From DASUAS01 sp963756895 (GTDB lineage: Bacteria; Actinomycetota; Acidimicrobiia; IMCC26256; DASPTH01), in contig CAVWPI010000016.1 of assembly GCA_963756895.1 (NCBI GenBank), positions 124,001 through 188,000 on the forward strand: a stretch of DNA of 64,000 nucleotides, read 5' to 3'. Both the position numbers and the translations under genes were made by a program. Numbering within the stretch: the first letter of the stretch is position 1; each line of letters opens with the position of its first letter. The notes beneath the pieces are model-generated. The model saw only the letters and a list, made by a program, of their open reading frames with translations. It did no database searches and was not told the DNA's origin. Shown piece by piece: positions 8,838 to 17,524 of the stretch.

Positions 8838-8888
8838 CGGCGGATCATGACCGCCGACCACAGGGTAGTGCCACCTGAACGAAGCCTG

Positions 8889-8898
8889 TGTATACAGT
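8889..8898 (+). promoter_or_regulatory. TGTATACA palindrome in the solute-binding protein promoter
   Basis: A perfect 8-base palindrome TGTATACA, overlapping a likely -10 (TACAGT), 45 bases before the ATG at 8943. A similar GTATAC core sits in front of the TPP-enzyme operon at 15881. It may be an operator. Confidence 0.4.
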
Positions 8899-8942
8899 AT
8901 GCCGCCCTGGCGACGACAGCCGGTGAAAAGGGGAAGCGACAC

Positions 8943-10283
8943 ATGTTCGGCAAGGCTCGGATCCTGCTCGTCGGCGCCTGTGTGGTCGGCTCGGTGACGT
9001 TGGGTGTGGCACCCGCAGTGGCGCAATCGTCGGGCGACACACCCAAGGCCACCGAGATCGGCGTGACCGCGAAGGAGATCCACATCGCGGTGCTGGCCGA
9101 CGTCGACAACGCCCTCGCGCCCGGGTTGTTCAAGGGCGCGGCCGACGGCGTCAAGGGAGCCGCGAAGTACATCAACAGCAAGGCAGGCGGGGGCGGCATC
9201 GCGGGCCGCAAGCTCGTCGTCGACTTCATCGACACGCACCTGAACGCCAACGACACCCGCAACGGCATCATCACCGCGTGTCAGAACGACTACGCGATGG
9301 TCGGCACGTTCGTGTTGTTCCTCAGCAACGTCGACGACGAGGTGAACTGCACGGACCAGGCCGGAGCGAAGACGGGCATCCCCGACCTCGCCAGCGTGGC
9401 CACGGGCGTTCCGCAGGCGTGCTCACCGGTCGCCTTCCCGGTGAGCCCTGCGCAATTGGTGTGCAGCACCAAGGACGACAACCCCCAGACCTACAACGGC
9501 AACCAGTTCGAGGCCAAGTACCTGCAGAAGGTGCGCAAGGGAAAGCTGCACGGTCCGATGATCTTCGGCAATGACACCAAGGACGCCCAACGCGGGGGTC
9601 AGGTGCTCATCAACACCGAGATCCAAGCCGGCATCAAGTCGGACCAGACGCTCGGTGTCTCTGGTCGGGACCCGCAGAGCGCGTACACGTCGATCGTCAA
9701 CAAGATGAAGAGCGACGGCTCGAACTACGCCTACGACGCGTCGTCGGCGCAGAGCTCGATCCTGCTCCGGAGCGAGGCCCAGCTGCAGGGCATCAAGAGC
9801 GACGACGTGGCCTGGGTGTGCACGATCGCTTGCTACGACAAGGCACTCAAGGAGCGGGCCGACGTGATGGAAGGTCAGTACGTCCCGCTCACGTTCCTGC
9901 CGTTCGAGGAAGCCAAGACGAACAAGACCCTCGCCGCGTTCCTCAAGTACGTCGGCACGAAGAACGCCAACGGGTTCGCGGTCTACGGCTGGACCGCGAC
10001 CCTCGGGTTCAAGCAGGCGGTCGAGGCGATCGTGAAGAAGGACGGCGTCAACGGGCTCACCCGGGCGAACATGCTGAGCACCGGGATCGACGGCCTCACC
10101 AGCTTCGACGCCGGCGGCATGATCGGCGCCGTCGACATCAAGAACAAGGTGCCGACGCCGTGCTCGATGGTCACGCAGCTCCAGAAGGGCAAGTTCGTGC
10201 GGCTCGCCCCGAAGAAGAAGGGCACGTTCGACTGCCGCAAGTCGAACGCGGTGCAGATCCAGGCCGATCTCATCTCTCAGTGA
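8943..10283 (+). CDS. ABC transporter solute-binding protein, branched-chain amino acid type
   Basis: 446 residues. A Sec signal peptide (about 1-27) ends in APAVAQS with a likely cleavage after AVA, so the mature protein is exported. The rest fits type-I periplasmic-binding proteins (Peripla_BP_6/LivJ-like) with the opening EIGVTAKEIHIAVLAD. A Shine-Dalgarno-like AAAAGGGGAAG precedes the ATG. The same frame is open far upstream, but the signal peptide fixes the start. No permease or ATPase genes are adjacent, so its transporter must be elsewhere. It converges on a five-gene catabolic operon and may deliver that operon's substrate (inference). Confidence 0.92.
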   Translation: MFGKARILLVGACVVGSVTLGVAPAVAQSSGDTPKATEIGVTAKEIHIAVLADVDNALAPGLFKGAADGVKGAAKYINSKAGGGGIAGRKLVVDFIDTHLNANDTRNGIITACQNDYAMVGTFVLFLSNVDDEVNCTDQAGAKTGIPDLASVATGVPQACSPVAFPVSPAQLVCSTKDDNPQTYNGNQFEAKYLQKVRKGKLHGPMIFGNDTKDAQRGGQVLINTEIQAGIKSDQTLGVSGRDPQSAYTSIVNKMKSDGSNYAYDASSAQSSILLRSEAQLQGIKSDDVAWVCTIACYDKALKERADVMEGQYVPLTFLPFEEAKTNKTLAAFLKYVGTKNANGFAVYGWTATLGFKQAVEAIVKKDGVNGLTRANMLSTGIDGLTSFDAGGMIGAVDIKNKVPTPCSMVTQLQKGKFVRLAPKKKGTFDCRKSNAVQIQADLISQ

Positions 10284-10319
10284 TGGCCTGATCAGTCAGG
10301 AGCTCACGGAGGACCCGGT

Positions 10320-11135
10320 CTACGTTCCGCCCGGCTTGCCCGAGCGGAACGTGGCCGGGCGCTTCTCGAGGAACGAGTCGACCGCTTCACGGTGGTCGGC
10401 GGTCTCGAACGTGATGGCCTCGAACGCAACCGACAGGTCGTAGAGCTGGACGACGCGCATCTCCAGCTCCTTGTTCACCAGGCGCTTGTTGAAGCGGATG
10501 GCGACCGCGGGGCCGGCCGCCAGACGCGTGGCCATGGCCATCGCCTCGTCGAGGACCTGGTCGCGCGGCACGACGTGGTTCACGAGCCCGAGCCGGTCGG
10601 CGTCGGGCGCGCTCACGAGGTCGCCGGTCATGAGGTACTCCTTGGCCCGATTCGGCCCCATGAGGAGCGGCCAGAGGACGGCGCCGCCGTCGCCCGACAC
10701 GATCGCGCCGCGCACGTGAGGGTCGGCGATGCGGGCGTCGTCGGCCATGTACACGACGTCGCAGAACAGCGAGATGGTCGCGCCGATCCCGATGGCGTCA
10801 CCGTTGATCGCCGCGATCAGCGGGACGCGCACCGCGAGGATGTTGCGGGCCATGGCGACGGACTCGACGAGCAGTCCCGGGTGGCCGTCGGGATAGGACT
10901 CGTTCGCCTTCATGTCGTTGAAGTCGGCGCCGACGCAGAAGTACTTGCCCGCGCCGGTGAGCACCACCGCGGCGAGCTCGTCGTCGGCGACGATGCGCTC
11001 GTAGAGCAGCTTCAGCTCGAGGTGCATCTGCGGGTTCAGCGAGTTGCGGTGCTCGGGCCGGTTCAGCGTGGCGACGAGGACGCCGTCGTCGTGGAGCTCG
11101 GTGCTGATCGTCGAGAGTCCGTAGCGGTCGGTCAT
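10320..11135 (-). CDS. Enoyl-CoA hydratase/isomerase-family protein
   Basis: 271 residues. Crotonase-fold signatures: NRPEHRNSLN near the start, an oxyanion-hole stretch with Gly-Ala-Asp (CVGADFND), then the second oxyanion Gly (INGDAIGIGATISLFCDVV). It is the last gene of a minus-strand operon; its ATG overlaps the stop of the Ldh2 gene by 4 bases. Crotonases hydrate, isomerise, hydrolyse or decarboxylate acyl-CoAs, and the active-site Glu/Asp pattern does not settle which applies. An alternative frame continues upstream but is a shadow of the dehydrogenase. Confidence 0.9.
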   Translation of the reverse strand: MTDRYGLSTISTELHDDGVLVATLNRPEHRNSLNPQMHLELKLLYERIVADDELAAVVLTGAGKYFCVGADFNDMKANESYPDGHPGLLVESVAMARNILAVRVPLIAAINGDAIGIGATISLFCDVVYMADDARIADPHVRGAIVSGDGGAVLWPLLMGPNRAKEYLMTGDLVSAPDADRLGLVNHVVPRDQVLDEAMAMATRLAAGPAVAIRFNKRLVNKELEMRVVQLYDLSVAFEAITFETADHREAVDSFLEKRPATFRSGKPGGT

Positions 11136-12190
11136 CGATGCTCCTGCGTGAGTGTCGGACAGTCGAGGGATGCGGCGATGGTGTCGAGCTCGTCGACGAG
11201 CGCGTCGTCGAGCGGGATCCCGTGCGCGAGTCGTTCGGCCCGGCGCTCGGCTTCGAGCTCGCCGGGGACGAGGATGCGCTCGGCGCCGGGTGCGAGCGCC
11301 GACGCGTGCACGTCGTCGATCAACGCGTCGACGTGGGCGCGGAACGCGTCGAGCGGGAGGAAGCGGGAGACATCGAGCACCACGAAGCTCGCTCCCTTGG
11401 CGAGACGGTCCCAGCCGGTCAACTCCGACTCGCTGTGTTCGGTGGTGCCGAAGCTGCTGTCGGCGAGCACGCCGGCCATGATCTCGACGAGCAGCCCGAT
11501 GCCGAAGCCCTTGTGGCCGCCGAACCACTGCAGCTGCGAGATCGACGCCGCCTGCGGGTCGGTGGTGGGGTAGCCGTGCTCGTCGTTGGCCCAGCCCTCG
11601 GGGATCGCGGCTTCGCCGCGCTTGCGGGCGAGGAGGATCTTGTTGCCCGCGGCGGCGGTGGTGGCGACGTCGTACACGACGTCGGCGTGGCGCCCGGCCG
11701 GCACCGCGTACGAGAACGGGTTGGTCGAGAACAGGCCGGTGGTGCCACCGAAGGGCGGGACGATGGTGCCGCCGTTCTGGAACGCCATCGCGAAGCACCC
11801 CGCGGCCGACGCTCGCATGGTGTAGTAGCCGAGCGCGCCGACGTGCGTGATCTCGCGCACCGCCACCGTCGCCATGCCGTGCTCGCGCGCGCGGTCGACG
11901 GCGAGGTCGATGGCGGCGACACCGGCGACCTGGCCGAAGCCGATGCCACCGTCGAGCAGCACGGTGGACCCGCGGTCGGCGACGGTGGTCACGACGGTGT
12001 CGGGGCGGAGGTGACCGCTGCGCACGCGCCCGGTGTAGAGCGCCATCAGGTGCGACCCGTGCGAGTCGACCCCGCGCAGGTCGGCCTCGACGAGGTTGTC
12101 GGCGATCGTCGCGGCTTGCGCAGCGGGAGCTCCGAGCCTGACGAGCATTGTCTCCAGGTGCCGACGCAGCGCGTCCGCGCCGACGTTCAT
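11132..12190 (-). CDS. Ldh2/malate-L-sulfolactate-type dehydrogenase
   Basis: 352 residues. Typical family motifs: DLRGVDSHGSH at about 38-48 (substrate/cofactor loop), THVGALGYYTMRA in the middle and GGHKGFGIGLLVE in the C-terminal half. The family (malate, L-sulfolactate, ureidoglycolate, 2-oxoglutarate and delta1-piperideine reductases) uses NAD(P) with a non-Rossmann fold and mainly handles (S)-2-hydroxyacids. Within this operon it is well placed to oxidise a 2-hydroxyacid made by the TauD-type dioxygenase. It starts 13 bases after the amidohydrolase stop. Confidence 0.92.
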   Translation of the reverse strand: MNVGADALRRHLETMLVRLGAPAAQAATIADNLVEADLRGVDSHGSHLMALYTGRVRSGHLRPDTVVTTVADRGSTVLLDGGIGFGQVAGVAAIDLAVDRAREHGMATVAVREITHVGALGYYTMRASAAGCFAMAFQNGGTIVPPFGGTTGLFSTNPFSYAVPAGRHADVVYDVATTAAAGNKILLARKRGEAAIPEGWANDEHGYPTTDPQAASISQLQWFGGHKGFGIGLLVEIMAGVLADSSFGTTEHSESELTGWDRLAKGASFVVLDVSRFLPLDAFRAHVDALIDDVHASALAPGAERILVPGELEAERRAERLAHGIPLDDALVDELDTIAASLDCPTLTQEHR

Positions 12191-12203
12191 CGGATGGCGA
12201 GCA

Positions 12204-13418
12204 CTACGAGCGGGGACCGGAGCCGTCGCCCAGGCCTTCCAGGCCCAGCAGACGGATGGCGTTGCCCCGCACGATGTCGTGCACCGTCTCGTCGTCGAGG
12301 TGGCCGAACAGCTCCTTGGCCACCTGGTGCGTGTTGGGCCAGGTGCCGTCCTGGTGCGGGTAGTCGGTCTCGAACGCGATGTTGTGCCGGCCGACCCGGT
12401 CGAGGAGGTCGAGGCCGACGCTGTCCTTGAAGAAGCAGCTGGTCACCTGGCGGTAGTAGTACGACGACGGCGGTTCGGCGACGGCGTCCTTGCTGTGGCT
12501 CCAGCCCTGGTGCGTCTCCCACACGTCGTCGATGCGCTCGAGCACGAACGGGATCCACCCGATCTGCGCCTCGGCGTAGAGCAGCTTCAGGTCGGGGTGC
12601 CGCACGAGCACGCCGGAGTAGAGGTAGTCGACGAGCGACACCGCGCTGTTGGTGAAGATGTTGGTGGCCTGCACCGCGTCCGGCGCGTCCTCGGACGTGG
12701 TGACCGTCTTGGTGCCGGAACCGATGTGCATCGCCACGACCGTGCCGGTCTCGGCGCACGCCCGGAAGAACGGTTCCCAGTGGCCCGAGTGGATGCTCGG
12801 GAGCCCGAGCCATGACGGCAGCTCGGAGAACGCGACGGCACGCACACCGCGCGCCGCGTTGCGGCGGACCTCGCCGGCGGCGAGCTCGGCGTCCCAGAGC
12901 GGCACCAGGCACAGCGGGATGAGCCGACCGGCGCTCCCGGCACACCACTCGTCGACCTGCCAGTCGTTGTACGCCTCGACGCAGAGCCTCGAAAGCTCCT
13001 TGTCGTTGCCCCGCAGGAAGATCTGCCCGCAGAAGCGCGGGTAGTTCGGGAAGGACAACGACGCTTCCACGTGGTTCATCGTCATGTCCTCGATGCGGGC
13101 CTGCGGTTGCCAGCAGCCGGGGCGCATCTGGTCGAACGTGATGCCGTCGAACGTGATCTCCTCCGGGGGATAGCCCGCGGCGGCGATGAGTCGCTTCACC
13201 GAGTACTGCTGGTCCTCGTAGAACCACCAGGCCACGTCGGGGCCCTCGGTCCCCGGCGCCTCGCGGTACGTGCCGCCGTCGAGGATCGGGGTGCCCGCGG
13301 GCGCCATCACGATGTGCGGGCCGACGTCGCGGTACTTGGCGGGCAGGCGCGACGTCCAGATGTCGGGGGGTTCGACGACGTGGTCGTCGAGGCTGACGAT
13401 CCAGGGGATGTCGGTCAT
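12204..13418 (-). CDS. Amidohydrolase-family (ACMSD-like) metal-dependent hydrolase/decarboxylase
   Basis: 404 residues. An N-terminal DxH metal motif (SLDDHVVEPPDIW) and the C-terminal DYPHQDGTWPNT motif place it in the amidohydrolase-2 group, which includes ACMSD and gamma-resorcylate-type decarboxylases. The ATG at 13418 overlaps the TauD stop by 4 bases. Paralogous sequences occur elsewhere in the window (35.4 and 52.6 kb). Likely hydrolysis or non-oxidative decarboxylation of a ring or carboxylate intermediate in this operon's pathway; the substrate is unknown. Confidence 0.88.
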   Translation of the reverse strand: MTDIPWIVSLDDHVVEPPDIWTSRLPAKYRDVGPHIVMAPAGTPILDGGTYREAPGTEGPDVAWWFYEDQQYSVKRLIAAAGYPPEEITFDGITFDQMRPGCWQPQARIEDMTMNHVEASLSFPNYPRFCGQIFLRGNDKELSRLCVEAYNDWQVDEWCAGSAGRLIPLCLVPLWDAELAAGEVRRNAARGVRAVAFSELPSWLGLPSIHSGHWEPFFRACAETGTVVAMHIGSGTKTVTTSEDAPDAVQATNIFTNSAVSLVDYLYSGVLVRHPDLKLLYAEAQIGWIPFVLERIDDVWETHQGWSHSKDAVAEPPSSYYYRQVTSCFFKDSVGLDLLDRVGRHNIAFETDYPHQDGTWPNTHQVAKELFGHLDDETVHDIVRGNAIRLLGLEGLGDGSGPRS

Positions 13419-14251
13419 GTCGGGGTGCCTCCTCCAACTGGTGATGCGTCTCGAACCGGTGATGCGTCTCCAACCGGTGTACCGCCGGCGATGGTCGTGC
13501 GGTGCAGTGAGCGTCGGGCGCCGTCGGTGTCGCCGACGACGGAGTGCTGCGCGCAGCGGTTGTCCCAGATGAGGAGGTCGCCCTCGGTCCAGCGGTGCCG
13601 CCACGTGTGCTCGGGCTTGTCGAACTGCGCGTAGAGGTGGTCGAGGAGCGGCTGGCTGTCGGCGACCGACCAACCGTCGAAGTGCTTGGTGTAGTTGTCG
13701 TTGACGAACAGCGCGCGCCGACCGGTCTCGGGGTGCACGCACGCGACGGGATGCGAGTTGACGATCTCGTCGTCGGGCATGCCGCTGTCGATGGCGAGTT
13801 GGGTCGCGTGGTGGACGGCACGGAGGTGGTCGACGGTGTCGCGCAGTCCGTCGGAGAGCCCCTCGTACGCGAGGTACCCGTTCGAGAACATGGTGTCGCC
13901 ACCCACCGGCGGGATGATGCGGCCGAGCAGCAGACTGACCGACGGCGGCTGCTTGGCGTAGGTGAAGTCGGAGTGCCAGGTGACGGTGATCGGGTTGGGG
14001 TCGTAGATCTCGATGATCTCCGGGTGGCCCTCGATCGACGGCACGTACGGGTGCGGCTCGATGCGGCCCCACCGCGCGGTGAACGCGACCTGGTCGTCGG
14101 GAGTGGCGTGCCCCTGGTCCTCGAGGCAGAGCACGAGGTGCTCCATGAGCGCGTCGTGCACGGCGACGAAGGTGGCGTCGTCGAGATCGGCGATGTCGAC
14201 GCCGGTGACGACGGCGCCCAGCGCGCCGGCTTGCCGCGTGACCTCCATCAC
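13415..14251 (-). CDS. TauD/TfdA-family 2-oxoglutarate-dependent dioxygenase
   Basis: 278 residues; starts GTG-ATG, so the first residue may be either. The Fe(II) facial triad is visible as WHSD (His-x-Asp, about residues 92-94) and the distal His in NRCAQHSV; the Arg that binds 2-oxoglutarate is in RRSLHRTTI. Such enzymes hydroxylate an unactivated carbon, often alpha to a sulfonate, carboxylate or ether. The last about 18 residues (repeats of PVGDAS) come from an 18-bp tandem repeat and lie beyond the conserved domain. Second gene of the operon, 10 bases after the TPP enzyme. Confidence 0.92.
   Translation of the reverse strand: MMEVTRQAGALGAVVTGVDIADLDDATFVAVHDALMEHLVLCLEDQGHATPDDQVAFTARWGRIEPHPYVPSIEGHPEIIEIYDPNPITVTWHSDFTYAKQPPSVSLLLGRIIPPVGGDTMFSNGYLAYEGLSDGLRDTVDHLRAVHHATQLAIDSGMPDDEIVNSHPVACVHPETGRRALFVNDNYTKHFDGWSVADSQPLLDHLYAQFDKPEHTWRHRWTEGDLLIWDNRCAQHSVVGDTDGARRSLHRTTIAGGTPVGDASPVRDASPVGGGTPT
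13424..13477. repeat. 18-bp tandem repeat (3 copies) in the TauD gene 3' end
   Basis: Two near-identical copies of TGATGCGTCTCNAACCGG and a more diverged third, immediately before the TauD stop and the start of the next gene. They encode a PVGDAS-type C-terminal tail. Confidence 0.8.
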
Positions 14252-14261
14252 GAATCCCTCA

Positions 14262-15875
14262 TCAGAACGGAGCCGGGAGACGGTCCATCGGGACCTCGAT
14301 CACGGTCGGACGGTCGTTGCCGAGAGCTTCGCGCACTGCGGGACCGACGTCGTCGCCCTTGGCGACGCGCGTCGCGTCGGCGCCGAACGACTCGGCGAAC
14401 TTCACGAAGTCCGGGTTGCGCAGCGCGGTGCCGATCTCCCGGCCGCCGAAGCGCTCGCGCTGGTCGCGGTTGGAGTTGCCGTACGCGTCGTCGTTGTACA
14501 CCACCGTCACGGTGTTGATCCCGTACTGCACCGCGGTCGCGAGCTCGGTGGCGGCGAAGAGGAAGCCACCGTCGCCGGTCGCGCACACGACTGGAGTGTC
14601 GGGACGCGCCACCTTCACCCCGAGCGCGGCGGGGAAGCCCCATCCGAGCGTGCCCATGTAGCTCGTCGACAGGTAGGTGCGGGGCCCGTAGGCGGGATAG
14701 AGCATGTGGCTCATGTATCCCATGGTCGTGGTGCAGGGCACCAGCACGCCGTCGTCGGGGATGGCCGCGCGCAGCTGGTCGACCATCGTCCCCTGCGGCC
14801 CGACGGCACGGAGCGACGCGTCGACGGACGTGCGGAAGGCACTGATCTCCGCACCGCGGTCGGCCACGGGATCACGCCGCGCTCGCAGCTCGGCCAGCAG
14901 GGCGGCGAGCGTGGGTGCGGCGTCGCCGACGACGGGCAGGGCGTCGGGACGGTGGATGCCGATCTCGGCGCGGTCGACGTCGACGTGCACCACCGGGGTG
15001 CCGGGAGGCAGCCCGTGGCCGATGAGGTGGGTGCCGACCGCGAGCACGACGTCGGCGTCGTCGAGGAGCGGCTGCAGTCGCTTGTTCACCCACGCCGTGC
15101 CCGCGTAGAGCGGGTGGCGGGCGTCGAAGCCGCCCTTGCCCTGACGGGTCGTGACCACCGCAGCCTGCAGGAACTCGGCCACCTCCGACAGCTCGGCGGT
15201 GGCGTCGCCCAGGACCACACCGCCACCGGCCCAGATCACGGGTCGCTCGGCGCGCGCGAGGAGGTCGGCGGCGCGGGCGATCTCCTCAGGATCGGCGGCG
15301 TCGCGCTCGCTCTCCGCCCGCTCACACAGGACGACGTCGGCGGTTTCGGAGAACGCCTCCGGCGGCATCTCGATCTCGACCGGTTGCCGCCGCCCGCGTT
15401 GCACGCGTGCGAAGGCCTCGTGCACGGTGTCGGGGATCTCGTGGGCGTGCAGGGCCCGGCGCTGCCAGGCCGTGATCGGACGCACGAGGTCGAGCTGGTC
15501 GTCGATCTCGTGCAGCAGCCCGAGGTGCCGGCCGATGCCCGCCCGGTTGACCTGACCCGCGATCAGCACGACGGGGGAGGACGACGCGAACGCGGTGGCC
15601 AGGCCCGCGCCCGCGTTGTAGATGCCGACACCCGGGACGACGAACGCCACCCCGGGACGCCCGCCGCCGCGGGCGTAGCCGTCGGCGAGGTAGGTGGTGC
15701 CCTGCTCGTGGCGGGTCGTGACGAACTGGATCGACGGCTCGTCGTAGAACGCGTCGAGGGCGTGCATGGTCTGGTCGCCGGGGAGCCCGAACACATGCGT
15801 GACGCCCTCCCGCACGAGCTGCGCGACGAGCGCCTGGCCCCCGGTCAGCGTGGTCGCAGGCGTCCTCTCTGACAT
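14262..15875 (-). CDS. Thiamine-pyrophosphate-dependent 2-oxoacid enzyme (acetolactate synthase/benzoylformate decarboxylase-like)
   Basis: 537 residues with the three-domain TPP enzyme layout: the N-terminal Pyr domain has the catalytic Glu in TTRHEQGTTYLADGYAR, and the C-terminal PP domain has GDGGFLF followed by the metal-binding Asn stretch (YNDDAYGNSN). It is more like decarboxylases and acetolactate-synthase relatives than the large oxidoreductases. First gene of a five-gene operon with TauD, amidohydrolase, Ldh2 and crotonase. A 2-oxoacid decarboxylase or ligase role after dehydrogenation of a 2-hydroxyacid is a reasonable inference. The promoter region carries a GTATAC motif. Confidence 0.9.
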   Translation of the reverse strand: MSERTPATTLTGGQALVAQLVREGVTHVFGLPGDQTMHALDAFYDEPSIQFVTTRHEQGTTYLADGYARGGGRPGVAFVVPGVGIYNAGAGLATAFASSSPVVLIAGQVNRAGIGRHLGLLHEIDDQLDLVRPITAWQRRALHAHEIPDTVHEAFARVQRGRRQPVEIEMPPEAFSETADVVLCERAESERDAADPEEIARAADLLARAERPVIWAGGGVVLGDATAELSEVAEFLQAAVVTTRQGKGGFDARHPLYAGTAWVNKRLQPLLDDADVVLAVGTHLIGHGLPPGTPVVHVDVDRAEIGIHRPDALPVVGDAAPTLAALLAELRARRDPVADRGAEISAFRTSVDASLRAVGPQGTMVDQLRAAIPDDGVLVPCTTTMGYMSHMLYPAYGPRTYLSTSYMGTLGWGFPAALGVKVARPDTPVVCATGDGGFLFAATELATAVQYGINTVTVVYNDDAYGNSNRDQRERFGGREIGTALRNPDFVKFAESFGADATRVAKGDDVGPAVREALGNDRPTVIEVPMDRLPAPF

Positions 15876-15878
15876 CGG

Positions 15879-15895
15879 TTGTATACGTTATCCAA
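15879..15895 (-). promoter_or_regulatory. GTATAC-containing promoter/operator of the TPP-enzyme operon
   Basis: The stretch TTGTATACGTTATCCAA sits 4 bases upstream of the ATG at 15875, with a minus-strand TAACGT that could be the -10. It shares TGTATAC/TTGTATAC and a following TAT with the solute-binding protein promoter at 8889. Confidence 0.4.
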
Positions 15896-15948
15896 TCTGG
15901 TGGTGCGCTCGTCGTTCGCGAGACTGCCCGCCAGTATCAGATTCGCTG

Positions 15949-16815
15949 GTGCGCCGGTTCGCTCCCGTCATGTTCGTCGTCCTCGGGCTGGTCGCGCTGG
16001 CCTCGTCCGCGGGTGGCCAGACGACGGCACCGGCACCCTCACAAGCACCGACACCGACGTCGATCGTGCAGCTGGGCGACTCGGTCGCTGCGGGCGAGGG
16101 CACGCTCTACGGCTACACCTACGACCGGAGCAGCCGGCGCTGGACCGGTGGCGACCTCGACGCGACGTGGCCCGAGCCGTACCCCAAGTGCCACCACTCG
16201 CCCGACGCCTACGGGAACCGGGTGGTCGCCGCGTTCGGAGCCCGCTTCACGCAGTTCGCGTGCACCGGTGCGCAGTTCGACAACGGCATCGCCACCGAGG
16301 AGGCCTACGGCGGCACCACCTACCGGCCGCCGCAGTTCGGCGACTGGGCGCAGCAGACGGGACTCAACGCGGAGTACGACGCCGCCCAGCCCGACCTCGT
16401 GCTCGTCACGTTGGGCGCTGACGACGTGCACTTCGTCAAGATCGTCACGGCGTGCGTGGAGAACGCGCTCGAGCACCGGTTCCTGCGGTTCGTCGGCCTC
16501 GAGTGCACCCGCGCCAATCACGGCGCGGAGGTGCGCGACGACTTCTACGCCAACCTCGCGCCGCTGCAGGAGCACTACGGCACGCTGGTGCAGTGGATCG
16601 CCGAGCGCGCCGCGGCTCGCGGTGTCGCCGCGCCGAGGGTCGTGTTCACGACGTATCCCGATCCGCGGCCTGCCGACGGCGCGCAGTGTCCCGATTCGAG
16701 CTGGCTGCGCCCGTCGCAGCTCCGCTACCTGGCGACGCTGGTGGCCAAGCTCAACCGCGAGATCCGCACCACGGTCGCGGGACTCGACGACCCGAACGTC
16801 ACGGTGGCCTGGTGA
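15949..16815 (+). CDS. SGNH-hydrolase-like secreted protein, 3'-truncated
   Basis: 288 residues from a GTG at 15949. A short signal sequence (RFAPVMFVVLGLVALASSAGG) is followed by block I with the nucleophilic Ser (QLGDSVAAGEG) and a block III-like LGADD. The reading frame stops after NVTVAW, before any block V (DxxH) that would supply the catalytic His, and runs straight into the convergent neighbour with one base between stops. Neither alternative frame supplies a DxxH block. It is therefore probably inactive or missing its last about 60 residues. Family role: lipase/acylhydrolase outside the cell. Confidence 0.65.
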   Translation: MRRFAPVMFVVLGLVALASSAGGQTTAPAPSQAPTPTSIVQLGDSVAAGEGTLYGYTYDRSSRRWTGGDLDATWPEPYPKCHHSPDAYGNRVVAAFGARFTQFACTGAQFDNGIATEEAYGGTTYRPPQFGDWAQQTGLNAEYDAAQPDLVLVTLGADDVHFVKIVTACVENALEHRFLRFVGLECTRANHGAEVRDDFYANLAPLQEHYGTLVQWIAERAAARGVAAPRVVFTTYPDPRPADGAQCPDSSWLRPSQLRYLATLVAKLNREIRTTVAGLDDPNVTVAW

Positions 16816-16816
16816 C

Positions 16817-17524
16817 TCAGGCGGTGCGTCGGTAGCCGTCGGCGCCGTGACGACCGGTGGGGCGGAGCGTCACCGTGAGCGCACCGGCGTGGCACCCGTG
16901 CTTGCGGCCCGCCGCGACCACGTCGGCGAGGGTCGCGGCCGAGCGGGCCACCGCGTCGTCGATCGTCGGGGTGGCGACGTCGTAGAGCGTGAGGTGGTTC
17001 GGCCCGACGGCGAGCGGGGTGACGCGGCGCCAGCGCGACATCGCGGAGAACGCGCCGCACGACAGCATGTCGGGGACGTGCACCTCGTCGTACCACTGGT
17101 CCCACTCGTCGGTCCGGGCGGGATCGGTGCACAGCACGTGCGTGAGGATGTGGCCGGTTCGTGACGCAGCCGGCGGCGGCTTGGTGCCGTGCGGTCCGTG
17201 CGCGACGAACGCGTCCGCCGCGATCGGCGCGTGAGCGGGGTGCATCCGGCCGGACGCACGGAGCTCGTCGTCGACCGCGACGACGCATGCGGCGTGCGCA
17301 CCCACGTCGACGCCGTCGAGCTCGAGGATCGTGACGTGGGTGAACCCGATGCCGGGCATCCCGGGCGCGGGCCGCGCGGTGAGCTCGAACCGAGTCGCCG
17401 CCCACGCGCCGTCGGACCCGCACATCGCGGGAAGGTGCACGTCGTCCTCCCACGCGTCCCACTCGGGTTCGTCGGTGGCGCGCACGCACTTGGCGTACAG
17501 GACGAGGAGTCCTTCCGTGGCCAT
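16817..17524 (-). CDS. Duplicated EthD/dimeric alpha-beta barrel-like protein
   Basis: 235 residues made of two related halves: EPEWDAWEDDVHLPAM (about 20-35) and TDEWDQWYDEVHVPDM (about 140-155) align closely, each followed by a Trp/Arg-rich strand. This is the pattern of ferredoxin-like dimeric alpha-beta barrel domains (EthD/DUF type) fused in tandem, a pseudo-dimer. Members bind or process small aromatic or polyketide substrates. The ATG overlaps the ABC ATPase stop by 3 bases, so it belongs to the ABC operon, although the functional link is unclear. Confidence 0.6.
   Translation of the reverse strand: MATEGLLVLYAKCVRATDEPEWDAWEDDVHLPAMCGSDGAWAATRFELTARPAPGMPGIGFTHVTILELDGVDVGAHAACVVAVDDELRASGRMHPAHAPIAADAFVAHGPHGTKPPPAASRTGHILTHVLCTDPARTDEWDQWYDEVHVPDMLSCGAFSAMSRWRRVTPLAVGPNHLTLYDVATPTIDDAVARSAATLADVVAAGRKHGCHAGALTVTLRPTGRHGADGYRRTA

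Noticed and set aside
7446..8942. A long plus-strand extension in frame with the solute-binding protein
   Set aside because: The signal peptide at 8943, the Shine-Dalgarno and the minus-strand DUF2795 and RidA genes show it is antisense.
10284..10319. Rho-independent terminator between the solute-binding protein and the crotonase gene
   Set aside because: Only a weak 5-bp stem (CCTGA...TCAGG) without a U-run; several other convergent pairs overlap and leave no space for one.
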